A program made the position numbers and the translations under genes. From NCBI GenBank assembly GCA_041395445.1, contig JAWLAO010000003.1:248001-312000 (forward strand): 64,000 nucleotides of DNA. The letters are read 5' to 3'. The notes under the pieces were generated by a model, which saw only the letters and a list, made by a program, of their open reading frames with translations, was not told the DNA's origin and made no database searches. Every line of letters begins with the position of its first letter. The first letter of the stretch is position 1. The DNA is from Gammaproteobacteria bacterium. GTDB taxonomy: Bacteria > Pseudomonadota > Gammaproteobacteria > Xanthomonadales > Marinicellaceae. This document shows positions 43,026 through 50,874 of this stretch, piece by piece.

Positions 43026-43732
43026 CTTCTGGCATAAATATCAAAACGCACCGCTTTGCTGATAATTTGTGAAGTGGGTTTCTTGCCGAGAACAAATTCA
43101 GATTTAACCGGACGTTTAACAACGATTTTTTTTGTTTTCGATTTGAGAGACTTTTCCAGCAAAATTTCTGCCATTTCCGGTTGGTGTCCAACGATATCTT
43201 GCAGAAATGCCATGTCTTTATTGTTTTTTGCCGACTTGCCCGATTGCGGATACATTGGATCCAGATAAATCACATCATACTCGCCTTCATCTATAACGGT
43301 TTGCGAGTTATCATGTTTTAAATCAATTGTTTCAATCTCACCTCGTAAGAAGCCATCCTTAAGCAAAGCAAACATAAGTGGGTTGGATTCGCAAGCGGTT
43401 ATCTGACAACCGGCTAATGCAAGTAAATAACTGTCTTTGCCAAATCCGGCAGTGGCATCCAATACTTTGAGAGATGTTTTACTTTTACCAACAACGGCTT
43501 TGACCAGTTTTTCAGCGTTGATATGAGCCCCTGAACGATATTGCATCTTGGCGGAATGGAAGTCGACAAAAACATGGTATTGAAGTTTTCTGTGACTTTC
43601 ATTAAAAAAAACAGCGAGTTTGTTTTCGTACAGTTGCAATTGATATTGCGGATGCTGATGTAAAATTGGGTCTAAATCTGCTTGATTCAGACCCAATTGT
43701 AATAGTCGTGCTTTTATACCTTCAGCAACCAA
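43022..43732 (-). CDS. rsmJ: 16S rRNA (guanine-N2) methyltransferase RsmJ
   Basis: Methylates G1516 of 16S rRNA. The SAM site VLDATAGFGKDSYLLALAG, the NPP-like catalytic motif YLDPMYP and the closing KRPVKSEF...RFDIYARS match RsmJ. The open frame extends upstream into gltA, but the family N-terminus fits a TTG start at 43732, ten bases after the gltA stop. This gives 236 residues, close to the usual 250. No strong ribosome-binding site is seen. RsmJ is largely confined to Gammaproteobacteria, which helps place the organism. Confidence 0.9.
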   Translation of the reverse strand: MVAEGIKARLLQLGLNQADLDPILHQHPQYQLQLYENKLAVFFNESHRKLQYHVFVDFHSAKMQYRSGAHINAEKLVKAVVGKSKTSLKVLDATAGFGKDSYLLALAGCQITACESNPLMFALLKDGFLRGEIETIDLKHDNSQTVIDEGEYDVIYLDPMYPQSGKSAKNNKDMAFLQDIVGHQPEMAEILLEKSLKSKTKKIVVKRPVKSEFVLGKKPTSQIISKAVRFDIYARS

Positions 43733-43742
43733 ACGGATTTTA

Positions 43743-45035
43743 TCAGCGTTTGGAAAAGTCCTTATAATCACGGGTAGCAGGACCGGTATAAACCTGACGA
43801 GGTCTGCCGATGCGAGTATCTGGTGTTTCATATTGCTCCAGCCATTGAGAAACCCAACCAACTGTTCTTGCAATTGCAAACATCACAGTGAACATTTGTT
43901 TTGGAATACCTAATGCTTTGTAGATAATTCCTGAGTAGAAATCGACGTTTGGATAGAGTTTTTTCTCAACGAAATACTCATCCTGTAAAGCAATTTCTTC
44001 CAGTTTCATTGCCAGTTCTAATTGCGGATCTTTAATTCCTAACTCATTAAGAACTTCGTGACAGGCTTTGCGAATAATTGTTGCTCTTGGATCGAAGTTT
44101 TTATAAACACGATGTCCAAAACCCATCAAACGGAAAGGGTCGTCTTTGTCTTTTGCTTTATCAACATATTTGTCAATATTTGCAACGCTACCAATTTGAT
44201 CCAGCATGTTCAGAACTGCTTCATTGGCTCCACCATGTGCAGGTCCCCAGAGTGAAGCTATACCCGCTGAAACACATGCAAAAGGATTCGCTCCTGTTGA
44301 TCCAACCAATCTGACTGTTGAGGTACTGGCATTTTGTTCATGATCCGCATGCAGAATAAAAAGCAAATCCAAAGCCTTTGCTGCAATTTGATTTGGTTCA
44401 TAAGGTTCGGAAGGTACTGAATACATCATGTGTAATAACCTTTCGGTAAAACCTAAGTCATTGCGAGGATAAATAAAAGGTTGTCCTACAGAGTTTTTAT
44501 AAACAGATGCTGCAATTGTCGGAATTTTTGCAATCAAACGAATGGCTGCCAGTCTTCTGTCTGCCGGATCAGACATATTCATCCAGTCATGATAGAACGC
44601 TGCAAACGAACCGACAACACCAACCATCATTGCCATTGGGTGAGCATCGTATTGGAAACCTTGCATCAGGTTCTTCATCTTCTCATGAACCATTGTGTGG
44701 TATCTGACTTCGTTATCAAAATCATGATACTGCTGTTTGGTTGGAAGCTCACCATGTAAAAGCAAATATGAAGTTTCGACAAAATTGGATTTTTCTGCCA
44801 ATTGTTCTATCGGATATCCACGATATAAAAGAATTCCTTTTGCCCCGTCAATGTATGTAATCGCGCTCGTGCATGATGCAGTAGCAGCGTATCCGGAATC
44901 ATAGGTAAAATATCCTGAATTTTTGTAGAGTGTATTAAGATCAAAGGTAGGAGGTCCCATCGATCCTTTGATAACTGGTAACTCGACTGTTTTGTCGTTA
45001 CCCGGAAAATTTAATTTTACATGTTCTTTGCTCAT
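43743..45035 (-). CDS. gltA: Citrate synthase
   Basis: Condenses acetyl-CoA and oxaloacetate in the TCA cycle. Motifs: LLHGELP, the catalytic His in HADHEQNAST, the active-site HGGANEAVLNML and GFGHRVYKNFDPRA, and the catalytic Asp region PNVDFYSGIIYKALG. I start at ATG 45035 (MSKEHVKLNF), which has GGGGA eight bases upstream; the frame's longer form adds 21 residues. The N-terminal domain is of the large type-II (NADH-sensitive) sort found in Gram-negatives. Length is 430 residues. A likely promoter lies at 45104-45131. Confidence 0.97.
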   Translation of the reverse strand: MSKEHVKLNFPGNDKTVELPVIKGSMGPPTFDLNTLYKNSGYFTYDSGYAATASCTSAITYIDGAKGILLYRGYPIEQLAEKSNFVETSYLLLHGELPTKQQYHDFDNEVRYHTMVHEKMKNLMQGFQYDAHPMAMMVGVVGSFAAFYHDWMNMSDPADRRLAAIRLIAKIPTIAASVYKNSVGQPFIYPRNDLGFTERLLHMMYSVPSEPYEPNQIAAKALDLLFILHADHEQNASTSTVRLVGSTGANPFACVSAGIASLWGPAHGGANEAVLNMLDQIGSVANIDKYVDKAKDKDDPFRLMGFGHRVYKNFDPRATIIRKACHEVLNELGIKDPQLELAMKLEEIALQDEYFVEKKLYPNVDFYSGIIYKALGIPKQMFTVMFAIARTVGWVSQWLEQYETPDTRIGRPRQVYTGPATRDYKDFSKR

Positions 45036-45103
45036 GGATTTCCCCAGTTTATTATTTAAAACATACGTTTGATTGTTGCGAAAGAAGCAAATTGACAATC
45101 ACA

Positions 45104-45131
45104 AATATAGGCTTTGCTTATTTTAACTCAA
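45104..45131 (-). promoter_or_regulatory. Candidate gltA promoter
   Basis: On the minus strand TTGAGT (45131-45126), a 16-base spacer and TATATT (45109-45104) form a reasonable sigma-70 promoter. Transcription would begin near 45097 and leave a leader of about 60 bases before gltA. It sits just after the rpmE2 terminator. Confidence 0.45.
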
Positions 45132-45149
45132 AATTAAATCCGTAGTAAC

Positions 45150-45187
45150 AAAAAAACCCGATAAATCAATCAAGATTTATCGGGTTT
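45150..45187 (-). terminator. Rho-independent terminator of rpmE2
   Basis: A perfect 11-base-pair stem CCCGATAAATC/GATTTATCGGG (45157-45184) with a six-base loop. On the minus strand it is followed by a run of seven T. Three extra A-T pairs extend the base of the stem. It lies 26 bases after the rpmE2 stop and insulates gltA. Confidence 0.85.
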
Positions 45188-45212
45188 GTAATTTCAACAA
45201 GATAATTTTAAA

Positions 45213-45458
45213 TTATCTTTTACCGTATCTTTGACGGAATTTATCAACACGTCCACCGGTATCTGCCAATTTATGCTTACCAGTGTAGAAAGGATGAGAT
45301 TTAGAAGAAATCTCAACTTTTACCAAAGGATACTCATTACCATCTTCCCATTTGATGGTTTCTTTTGTTTGAATAGTTGAGCGAGTCAAGAATTGAAAGT
45401 CCGAGGACAAATCTTGAAAAACTACTTCTCTATATTCTGGATGAATGCCTTGTTTCAT
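45213..45458 (-). CDS. rpmE2: Ribosomal protein bL31, type B (zinc-independent)
   Basis: An 81-residue bL31 without the CxxC zinc motif, hence the alternative form usually favoured when zinc is short. It reads MKQGIHPEYREVVFQD, SKSHPFYTGKHKLADTGGRV and ends DKFRQRYGKR. I start at ATG 45458, with GGAA nine bases upstream. Many bacteria have Zur control of this gene; I did not see a clear Zur box. Whether a type-A copy exists elsewhere is unknown. Confidence 0.92.
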   Translation of the reverse strand: MKQGIHPEYREVVFQDLSSDFQFLTRSTIQTKETIKWEDGNEYPLVKVEISSKSHPFYTGKHKLADTGGRVDKFRQRYGKR

Positions 45459-45553
45459 AATTCTATTCCTACAATGTATCGCTGCACACATTATGCAACT
45501 GAAAAATCTGAACGGCGTATTCTAGTCTCATGCAAGTGTCTTGTAAACTTTTC

Positions 45554-46105
45554 TTAGTCTTTTTCAGATTGTTTTATTATTTTCTGACCATTGAAATCCA
45601 AATCCACATCAAAATGTTTCATTAGATTACCGATTTCAGAGATTTTAATGCTTCCTTCAATATCAATCAGAACCAATTCATCATCGTCATCCAGTGCAAA
45701 TACAGATAAACTGTTGAACCCTTCATCATCAACCTGAGCGAGAATTTGAACTAAAGAGTCATCTTCAGCCACCGTTGCCAGCTTTTGATAGCCACCGGCT
45801 GATTTTTGGTCCGATAGTTTATTGATTTCGCTCCTGATGCTCTCAATATTCTGTTTTTGTTTAATCTCAAAAACAGTCACTCTTATTAATTTCAGCCCCG
45901 AAAGCAAAGATGAAACATCTTTTTCTTCCTCTGTTGCCGATGCCAAAAGTCGCAACATAGCTGCACTAAGGTTGATTTGCACACTCGGTTGAGCTCCAAC
46001 TAATTGTGAAAATTTTTCACTGGTTGATTCTGCATAAACACTTGTGAGTGAAACCATTAGCAGAAAACTCAAAATGTATTTATATGTTTTATTCATAATT
46101 TTCAT
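45554..46105 (-). CDS. DUF4252 secreted protein in an ECF-sigma operon
   Basis: A 183-residue protein with a signal peptide (cleavage after SVYA, about residue 25) and a DUF4252-type mature domain. Features are a helix ending LLASATEEEKDVSSLLSGL, then IRVTVFEI, and a closing LVLIDIEGSIKISEIGNLMKHFDVDL. AGGAG precedes the ATG by about ten bases. It is the third gene after an ECF sigma factor and a single-helix membrane protein, 12 bases from the latter. DUF4252 genes recur behind ECF sigma genes, but their function is unknown. Confidence 0.82.
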   Translation of the reverse strand: MKIMNKTYKYILSFLLMVSLTSVYAESTSEKFSQLVGAQPSVQINLSAAMLRLLASATEEEKDVSSLLSGLKLIRVTVFEIKQKQNIESIRSEINKLSDQKSAGGYQKLATVAEDDSLVQILAQVDDEGFNSLSVFALDDDDELVLIDIEGSIKISEIGNLMKHFDVDLDFNGQKIIKQSEKD

Positions 46106-46117
46106 AGCCTTTTTCTC

Positions 46118-46483
46118 CTACAGTAGTACTGCAGCTTTTGAAATGGGTTTAATCAATGCCGGCCGAATTCCATTGTTATTAACAGAAGACAAAGATTTTA
46201 AAGAAACTCTGTTGATGTAATGCATTGCAATTTGTAAATCATCCTGAGCTTGTTCAATCTGTAATTCACGCTGATGAATGTTGTGTTGGCTTATTAACAT
46301 TGTGAATGATGCAACAAATGCCAATGATATTCCCGCGATTGCAAATCTTGGTAATGACCAAAATCCGGGTTTGGATAATTCCAGTTTCTTATAAAGACTA
46401 TTTTTCATGCTAGGCGGACATTTTAGCTCGCCGGCCTTTTTAAAATATTTCTCTAATTCTTTATCCTTACAATTGTCTCTCAT
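46118..46483 (-). CDS. Single-helix membrane protein, probable anti-sigma factor
   Basis: A 121-residue protein between an ECF sigma gene and a DUF4252 gene. It has a charged cytosolic head of about 55 residues, one membrane helix (FAIAGISLAFVASFTMLI) near 47-64, and a short outer domain. I use ATG 46483; the frame begins with a less likely TTG at 46498. Position and topology fit an anti-sigma factor. No zinc-binding motif of the ZAS type is visible, although Cys5 and Cys22 are present. Confidence 0.65.
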   Translation of the reverse strand: MRDNCKDKELEKYFKKAGELKCPPSMKNSLYKKLELSKPGFWSLPRFAIAGISLAFVASFTMLISQHNIHQRELQIEQAQDDLQIAMHYINRVSLKSLSSVNNNGIRPALIKPISKAAVLL

Positions 46484-46499
46484 TACTATTGCTCTCAAT

Positions 46500-46991
46500 T
46501 TAAGCGGCTATTTGAGCCAACTTTTGTTTTAAAGTATTCCTGGCTCTATGCAAGTATACTTTTATTTGTGATACATTCAAATCCATTACATCTGCTAATT
46601 GTTGATAACTTAAATCACCAACCTCTCTTAAAACTAAAAGTGACTTATAAGGCTCATTTAGTTCATCAATCGCCCCTGAAATATGCTCAGATAATTCGAT
46701 ATTAAGCAGTTCTTCACAAGCTGATTTCGCCACATTATCACTTAAAAAGTTATTTTGCTGATAATTAAGTTCATGTTTTCGCTTTCTCAAAATATCCAGA
46801 CATTGATTTCTGGCAACCTGAAACAACCAGGCTTTTGGTTGTTTGGTACCATTCTCTTTTGCTTGCCACAGTTTGATAAAACAATCTTGCACGACTTCTT
46901 CGGCCTCCAGGCTGTCTTGTAGCATCTGGTAGCATATCGCATAAAGTTTATTTTGATTTTTATTAACCTGCAGCCTGAACCAAATGCTCAT
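46500..46991 (-). CDS. ECF-family RNA polymerase sigma factor
   Basis: A 163-residue ECF sigma factor. Region 2 includes SLEAEEVVQDCFIKLWQA and AWLFQVARNQCLDILRKRK, the -10 recognition helices. Region 4 ends LADVMDLNVSQIKVYLHRARNTLKQKL. It probably controls its own operon through an ECF-type promoter at 47024-47050. Its target genes beyond this operon are not known. It is divergent from the phosphatase gene. Confidence 0.92.
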   Translation of the reverse strand: MSIWFRLQVNKNQNKLYAICYQMLQDSLEAEEVVQDCFIKLWQAKENGTKQPKAWLFQVARNQCLDILRKRKHELNYQQNNFLSDNVAKSACEELLNIELSEHISGAIDELNEPYKSLLVLREVGDLSYQQLADVMDLNVSQIKVYLHRARNTLKQKLAQIAA

Positions 46992-47023
46992 CTATCAGCT
47001 ATTTTCCTATTGTTTTTCACTAA

Positions 47024-47050
47024 TAACGTATAATATAACGCTTTGTTACA
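47024..47050 (-). promoter_or_regulatory. Candidate ECF-sigma promoter (autoregulation)
   Basis: On the minus strand TGTAAC (47050-47045), a 16-base spacer and CGTTA (47028-47024) lie upstream of the sigma gene. The words resemble ECF promoters of the AAC...CGT kind (for example SigW: TGAAAC, 16 bases, CGTA). Transcription would start about 25 bases before the ATG. Autoregulation is an inference. Confidence 0.4.
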
Positions 47051-47068
47051 AATAATTTAACAAATTCT

Positions 47069-47626
47069 ATGACCAATTCTTCAACCAACACGGATATGGT
47101 TTTTTTACATAAACAATGGGATCAGCAACTGTTTGAACATAAGATAAATAATAGTTCGTTGTATATGATGCCCAAACCTCCAAGTGGCAGTCAGTTTCCA
47201 TTTTTTGCAGAATATCTGTCAAAGAAAAAAGTTGATGTTGTGGTTTCGCTTTTGAGTTTTGAGGAGATGAACTCCTTTTCTCTGGTTGAGGAAGGAAGTG
47301 AGTGCGAGCGTCATGGTATAGAGTTTGTTAATTTTTCAATCAAAGATCACAGCACACCTCAATTTTTTGTTCCGTTCAATCAATTGATTGAGAATCTGGT
47401 TTATGATTTCAAATCCGGTAAAAATATTGCGATTCATTGTTTCGCTGGTATTGGCCGAACCGGTATTGTAGCTGCTTCCATGTTGATAAAGATGGGTTAT
47501 CAGGTAGATATGGCTTTGATTGAGCTCAGTCAAGCTCGTGGTTTAAAAATGCCTGAAACCATTGAGCAAATTAGCTGGCTTCATCGCTATGCAGAGGATT
47601 TACAAAATCAATCACAAGGATTGTAA
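47069..47626 (+). CDS. Dual-specificity/tyrosine phosphatase-like protein
   Basis: A 185-residue protein of the cysteine phosphatase superfamily. The P-loop HCFAGIGRTG begins at His123, with nucleophile Cys124 and Arg130. A candidate general acid Asp93 lies in SIKDHSTP. The layout resembles CDKN3/KAP-type and bacterial DSP-like enzymes. Its substrate could be a phosphotyrosine protein, inositol or nucleotide. No cognate kinase is next to it. It has no signal peptide. A lipoprotein gene follows after three bases. Confidence 0.85.
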   Translation: MTNSSTNTDMVFLHKQWDQQLFEHKINNSSLYMMPKPPSGSQFPFFAEYLSKKKVDVVVSLLSFEEMNSFSLVEEGSECERHGIEFVNFSIKDHSTPQFFVPFNQLIENLVYDFKSGKNIAIHCFAGIGRTGIVAASMLIKMGYQVDMALIELSQARGLKMPETIEQISWLHRYAEDLQNQSQGL

Positions 47627-47629
47627 GAA

Positions 47630-48313
47630 ATGAATCATTCAAAACTGATTGTTCAGTTGTTATGTTTGTGTGGAATTTTAGCACTTTTTTCCTGCGGAAA
47701 ACCGCAAAGCAAAAAACAACCGCTTGACAATTTAACTCTTCTCTCTCAAGCTTTAGCAAAAGAAGATAATGAAACCATTCAACTTTATATTGATAAGGTT
47801 CGTCTAACGGAAAACTCTCAAAATCTCATTTCACTTTACACAAAACTCGAATCCTACAGTATTTTACAGCTTCACCGTCAGACTGATTATTTGCATCAGT
47901 TTTACCCACAAATGAAGTTTATTCATCAGTCCATGTTTAATGAAATGCTCAAGTGGGTTTTACTAAATATTATTTACAGAGACGAAATTGCTCCGCCGGT
48001 ACGAATTTTCCAACGCGAGAAAATGTATTTGGCACCAAGTCATATTGATTTTGAGGTTTGTCTGGCGGATTCTGCAAAGTGCTCGGAATCAGCTCGCATA
48101 CAACTCAAAGAAATTCTGACCAATGAAGAAATCACCGAGCAACTGAAGAAAATGGCGAAATCCGATCCATGTGTTAACATGGGAAATACTCTCGAAGATG
48201 AGTTTAAAGCCGATCGCTGCCTTAAAAGAACGCAAGGTCAGTTGGTTGTGAAATTATTAAAAAAACCGGAATTTACGATGGAGGAATGGCTACAGGCCTT
48301 AAAACAACAATGA
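47630..48313 (+). CDS. Unidentified lipoprotein
   Basis: A 227-residue protein with a signal peptide and lipobox LFSC (Cys22). The mature part is helical and charged. Two cysteine pairs, in EVCLADSAKCSES and DPCVNMG/DRCLKR, could form disulfides, as expected outside the cytosol. No family was recognised. It is three bases after the phosphatase gene and shares a four-base ATGA overlap with the cyclophilin gene, so all three are likely one operon. Confidence 0.7.
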   Translation: MNHSKLIVQLLCLCGILALFSCGKPQSKKQPLDNLTLLSQALAKEDNETIQLYIDKVRLTENSQNLISLYTKLESYSILQLHRQTDYLHQFYPQMKFIHQSMFNEMLKWVLLNIIYRDEIAPPVRIFQREKMYLAPSHIDFEVCLADSAKCSESARIQLKEILTNEEITEQLKKMAKSDPCVNMGNTLEDEFKADRCLKRTQGQLVVKLLKKPEFTMEEWLQALKQQ

Positions 48314-48897
48314 AACAAATTTTACTTTCAGCTTTTCTAATATTGTTAATAAACAACACCACCCATTCTTGTGAAGATTCTGAAATTTATCCAGACAAAA
48401 TGTTTCCCGAAGTACTAATCAATACCACTCAAGGTGATATTTTAATTGAATTGAATCGAACACGAGCTCCAATTACGGTCAATAATTTTTTGCAGTATGT
48501 AAAAAATGGTTCTTACATAAACACTATTTTTCACAGAGTGGAAAATAATTTTGTGATACAAGGAGGAGGTTACAATAAAGAAATTGAGGAAATTAAAACC
48601 TGTAAGAAAATTTTTAATGAATCCGGGAATGGTTTAAAAAACACTCGCGGAACAATTGCTATGGCTCGGTATGATGACCCTCATTCCGCAAGTTCACAGT
48701 TTTTTTTCAACCTTGTTGATTCTCCATCGTTAGATCCCAATCGTAAAAACTGGGGATATACAGTTTTTGGAGAAGTCATAGAGGGAATGGAAGTTCTGGA
48801 TGCGATTTCAAACGTCAAAACCGGTTTTAGCGAACGGCTGAACTCTGCAAGTGTGCCTTTGGTACCAATAATTATTCAAAGTATTGAAGTGAAATAA
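48310..48897 (+). CDS. Periplasmic cyclophilin-type peptidyl-prolyl isomerase
   Basis: A 195-residue PPIase. I start at ATG 48310 (MKQILLSAFLILL), which overlaps the previous stop and gives a signal peptide; the frame's earlier start at 48286 would put extra residues before it. Cyclophilin motifs are TTQGDILIELNRTRAPITVNNF, FHRVENNFVIQGG, GTIAMARYDDPHSASSQFFFNL and YTVFGEVIEGMEVLD. Active-site Arg, Phe and Gln positions look intact. It probably helps fold exported proteins. It resembles PpiA-type proteins. Confidence 0.9.
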   Translation: MKQILLSAFLILLINNTTHSCEDSEIYPDKMFPEVLINTTQGDILIELNRTRAPITVNNFLQYVKNGSYINTIFHRVENNFVIQGGGYNKEIEEIKTCKKIFNESGNGLKNTRGTIAMARYDDPHSASSQFFFNLVDSPSLDPNRKNWGYTVFGEVIEGMEVLDAISNVKTGFSERLNSASVPLVPIIIQSIEVK

Positions 48898-48914
48898 TCT
48901 GAGACTGGTTTTTT

Positions 48915-48940
48915 ATTTCAGTTTTTCATTTCAGTTTTTC
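48915..48940. repeat. Perfect 13-base tandem duplication
   Basis: The 13-base word ATTTCAGTTTTTC occurs twice without a gap (48915-48927 and 48928-48940). It lies between the cyclophilin stop and the promoter of the lipid-transport operon, covering the place where a -35 box or an activator site would be. Nothing else in the intergenic DNA repeats it. Confidence 0.7.
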
Positions 48941-48941
48941 G

Positions 48942-48950
48942 TGCTAAAAT
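48942..48950 (+). promoter_or_regulatory. Extended -10 promoter of the lipid-transport operon
   Basis: TGC directly before TAAAAT (48945-48950) makes an extended -10 element. The -35 position (48922-48927) falls in a T-rich part of the tandem repeat. Transcription would begin near 48957, 18 bases before the GTG of the STAS gene. Confidence 0.4.
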
Positions 48951-48974
48951 TGAACAAAAAAGCAGAAAAGAGTT

Positions 48975-49277
48975 GTGGAAGAAATAGAGTTTAACAGATC
49001 CGGTGATACCTGCACCATCTTCGCCAAAGGTGAAATTGACCTTTCAAATTCAAATGAGCTGAGAAAAACCATTCTTGGGGCTTTAAAAACCGATCAAAAA
49101 GTTCGAGTGAATTTATCGGATGTGAATTATATTGATTCGTCCGGAATAGCCTCTTTAGTCGAGGGATTGCAGATGGCAAAAAGCCAAAAGAAATCTTTTG
49201 TGCTTATTCAGCCCAGCGAACAAGTAAAAGCCATAATGGAATTAGCAAGATTGGACAAAGTTTTCACGATTGAATAA
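48975..49277 (+). CDS. STAS-domain protein of the lipid-transport operon (MlaB-like)
   Basis: A 100-residue STAS protein. It begins with GTG at 48975. The fold is shown by CTIFAKGEIDLSNSNELR, VRVNLSDVNYIDSSGIASLVEGL and a C-terminal helix. Ser in DSSG is the position phosphorylated in anti-anti-sigma factors. Its one-base overlap with the permease gene argues instead for MlaB, a regulatory subunit that binds the ATPase MlaF. It is the first gene of the operon. Confidence 0.85.
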   Translation: MEEIEFNRSGDTCTIFAKGEIDLSNSNELRKTILGALKTDQKVRVNLSDVNYIDSSGIASLVEGLQMAKSQKKSFVLIQPSEQVKAIMELARLDKVFTIE

Positions 49278-50068
49278 TGAAAGGAATAATCGAAAGCATC
49301 GGTGCATCAATGATTCTTGCAATAGAGCGAATTGGTTTCGCCAGCCGACTTTTTCTGGATAGTATTTACTGGTTAATTGTTGGTCGCAAATATAAACAGA
49401 AACTGAGATTGGCACAAGTTGCGGAGCAGGTTCGTGTGATTGGTTTTGATGCTTTACCAATTGTTATGGCGTTATCTTTTGTGGTTGGAGTCATGCTTTC
49501 AATCCAGTTGTTATATGCGTTTTCAGATTTTGGAGCAGAATCTCAGGTTCTTTTAGCAATTGCTAAATCGGTCACCAGAGAGTTTTCTCCTTTGATAATT
49601 GGGATTATTGTTGCCGGCCGTTCGGGTGCTGCATTAGCAGCCAAAATTGGTTCACAAGTTGTTTCGCAGGAGGTTGATGCTTTGCGGGTGATGGGCGTGG
49701 TTCCGGTCAGGTATTTGGTACTACCCCCGCTACTGGGGTTAATTATTTCCATGCCACTGTTAATATTAGTTGCGGATTTTATGGCAATTTTAGGTGGGGC
49801 GGTGTTTAGTGTGGATTCTCTGGATATGAGTTTGATGGCGTATTTAAAAGAGTCGTTTGACGTTTTGATTGTCGGAGATGTGACACAAGGATTGGTAAAA
49901 AGCGTTGTTTTCGGAATCATTATTGGTCTGGTTGGAGCAACAACAGGTTTCAACGTCACCGGAGGAGCCGAAGGTGTGGGGCGTGCAACAACAACAGCGG
50001 TTGTTGCATCGATTGCTGCCATCGTTGTTGCAGATATGATTTTCAGTTACTTCCTGACAAGGGCATAA
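49277..50068 (+). CDS. MlaE-family lipid ABC transporter permease
   Basis: A 263-residue inner-membrane permease. It has the MlaE hallmarks: an N-terminal amphipathic region, VMALSFVVGVMLSIQLLYAF, the long GRSGAALAAKIGSQVVSQEVDALRVMG coupling segment, and a late GATTGFNVTGGAEGVGRATT. It works with the ATPase and MCE protein encoded next to move phospholipids between membranes. It overlaps the STAS gene by one base and precedes the ATPase gene by two. Confidence 0.93.
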   Translation: MKGIIESIGASMILAIERIGFASRLFLDSIYWLIVGRKYKQKLRLAQVAEQVRVIGFDALPIVMALSFVVGVMLSIQLLYAFSDFGAESQVLLAIAKSVTREFSPLIIGIIVAGRSGAALAAKIGSQVVSQEVDALRVMGVVPVRYLVLPPLLGLIISMPLLILVADFMAILGGAVFSVDSLDMSLMAYLKESFDVLIVGDVTQGLVKSVVFGIIIGLVGATTGFNVTGGAEGVGRATTTAVVASIAAIVVADMIFSYFLTRA

Positions 50069-50070
50069 GT

Positions 50071-50874
50071 ATGAAAGATTATGTCATAAAAGTCGAAGAA
50101 TTAGTCACTCACTACGGCCAGAGGAAAATATTAGACGGTGTCAACCTCAAAGTTGAGGAAGGTGAAATTCGTGTTATCATGGGTGGTTCCGGTTCCGGGA
50201 AAAGCACATTGCTTTGGCATATTCTCGGCTTGTATCAAGCAACTTCGGGGAAAATAAACGTTCTCGGACATGATTTGGATAAATTGAAATTTCATGAAAA
50301 ACATGATTTGTTGCGGAATATTGGAGTTTCTTTTCAATCAGGAGCTTTATATTCTTCCATGACGGTTGGTGAAAATGTGGCTTTTCCGCTCACAGAATTT
50401 ACTGATTTGGATGAAAACACCATTAGAATCATATCTCGGATGAAGTTGGAAGTGGTAAACCTTGGTGGTTTCCAAAAACTAATGCCTTCTCAACTTTCCG
50501 GGGGAATGATTAAAAGAGCCGCTTTGGCAAGAGCCATCGTTATGGATCCGAAGCTGTTATTTTTCGACGAACCTTCTGCTGGTCTTGATCCGGTTGTAGC
50601 ATCTGAAATTGATGACTTAATTTTGAAACTTCGTGATGCAATGGGTATGACAATGGTTGTTGTCACCCATGAATTGGATTCTGCTTTCAAAATAGCGGAC
50701 AAGATAACTGTTCTTGATAAAGGTAAAAACCTGCTTACAGGAACAGTTGAGGAAGTTAAAAACTCCAAAATCAAACGCGTACAGGATTTATTGGAACGTC
50801 GAGCCAGACACGAAACGGTTGACCCGGAAGAATATTTAAAACGATTAACACAGGAAAATTACACAATCTCATGA
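50071..50874 (+). CDS. Lipid ABC transporter ATPase (MlaF-like)
   Basis: A 267-residue ABC ATPase. Walker A is GGSGSGKST (near 38-46), the signature is LSGGMIKRAALARAI (the LSGGM form is typical of MlaF/Mkl) and Walker B is LLFFDEPSAGLDP. A C-terminal extension beyond the H-loop (VTHELDSA) probably contacts the STAS protein. It lies between the permease and MCE genes, with a four-base overlap with the latter. Confidence 0.94.
   Translation: MKDYVIKVEELVTHYGQRKILDGVNLKVEEGEIRVIMGGSGSGKSTLLWHILGLYQATSGKINVLGHDLDKLKFHEKHDLLRNIGVSFQSGALYSSMTVGENVAFPLTEFTDLDENTIRIISRMKLEVVNLGGFQKLMPSQLSGGMIKRAALARAIVMDPKLLFFDEPSAGLDPVVASEIDDLILKLRDAMGMTMVVVTHELDSAFKIADKITVLDKGKNLLTGTVEEVKNSKIKRVQDLLERRARHETVDPEEYLKRLTQENYTIS

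Noticed and set aside
43733..43879. Longer form of RsmJ reaching into gltA
   Set aside because: The extra 49 codons overlap the conserved end of citrate synthase in another frame and do not match RsmJ.
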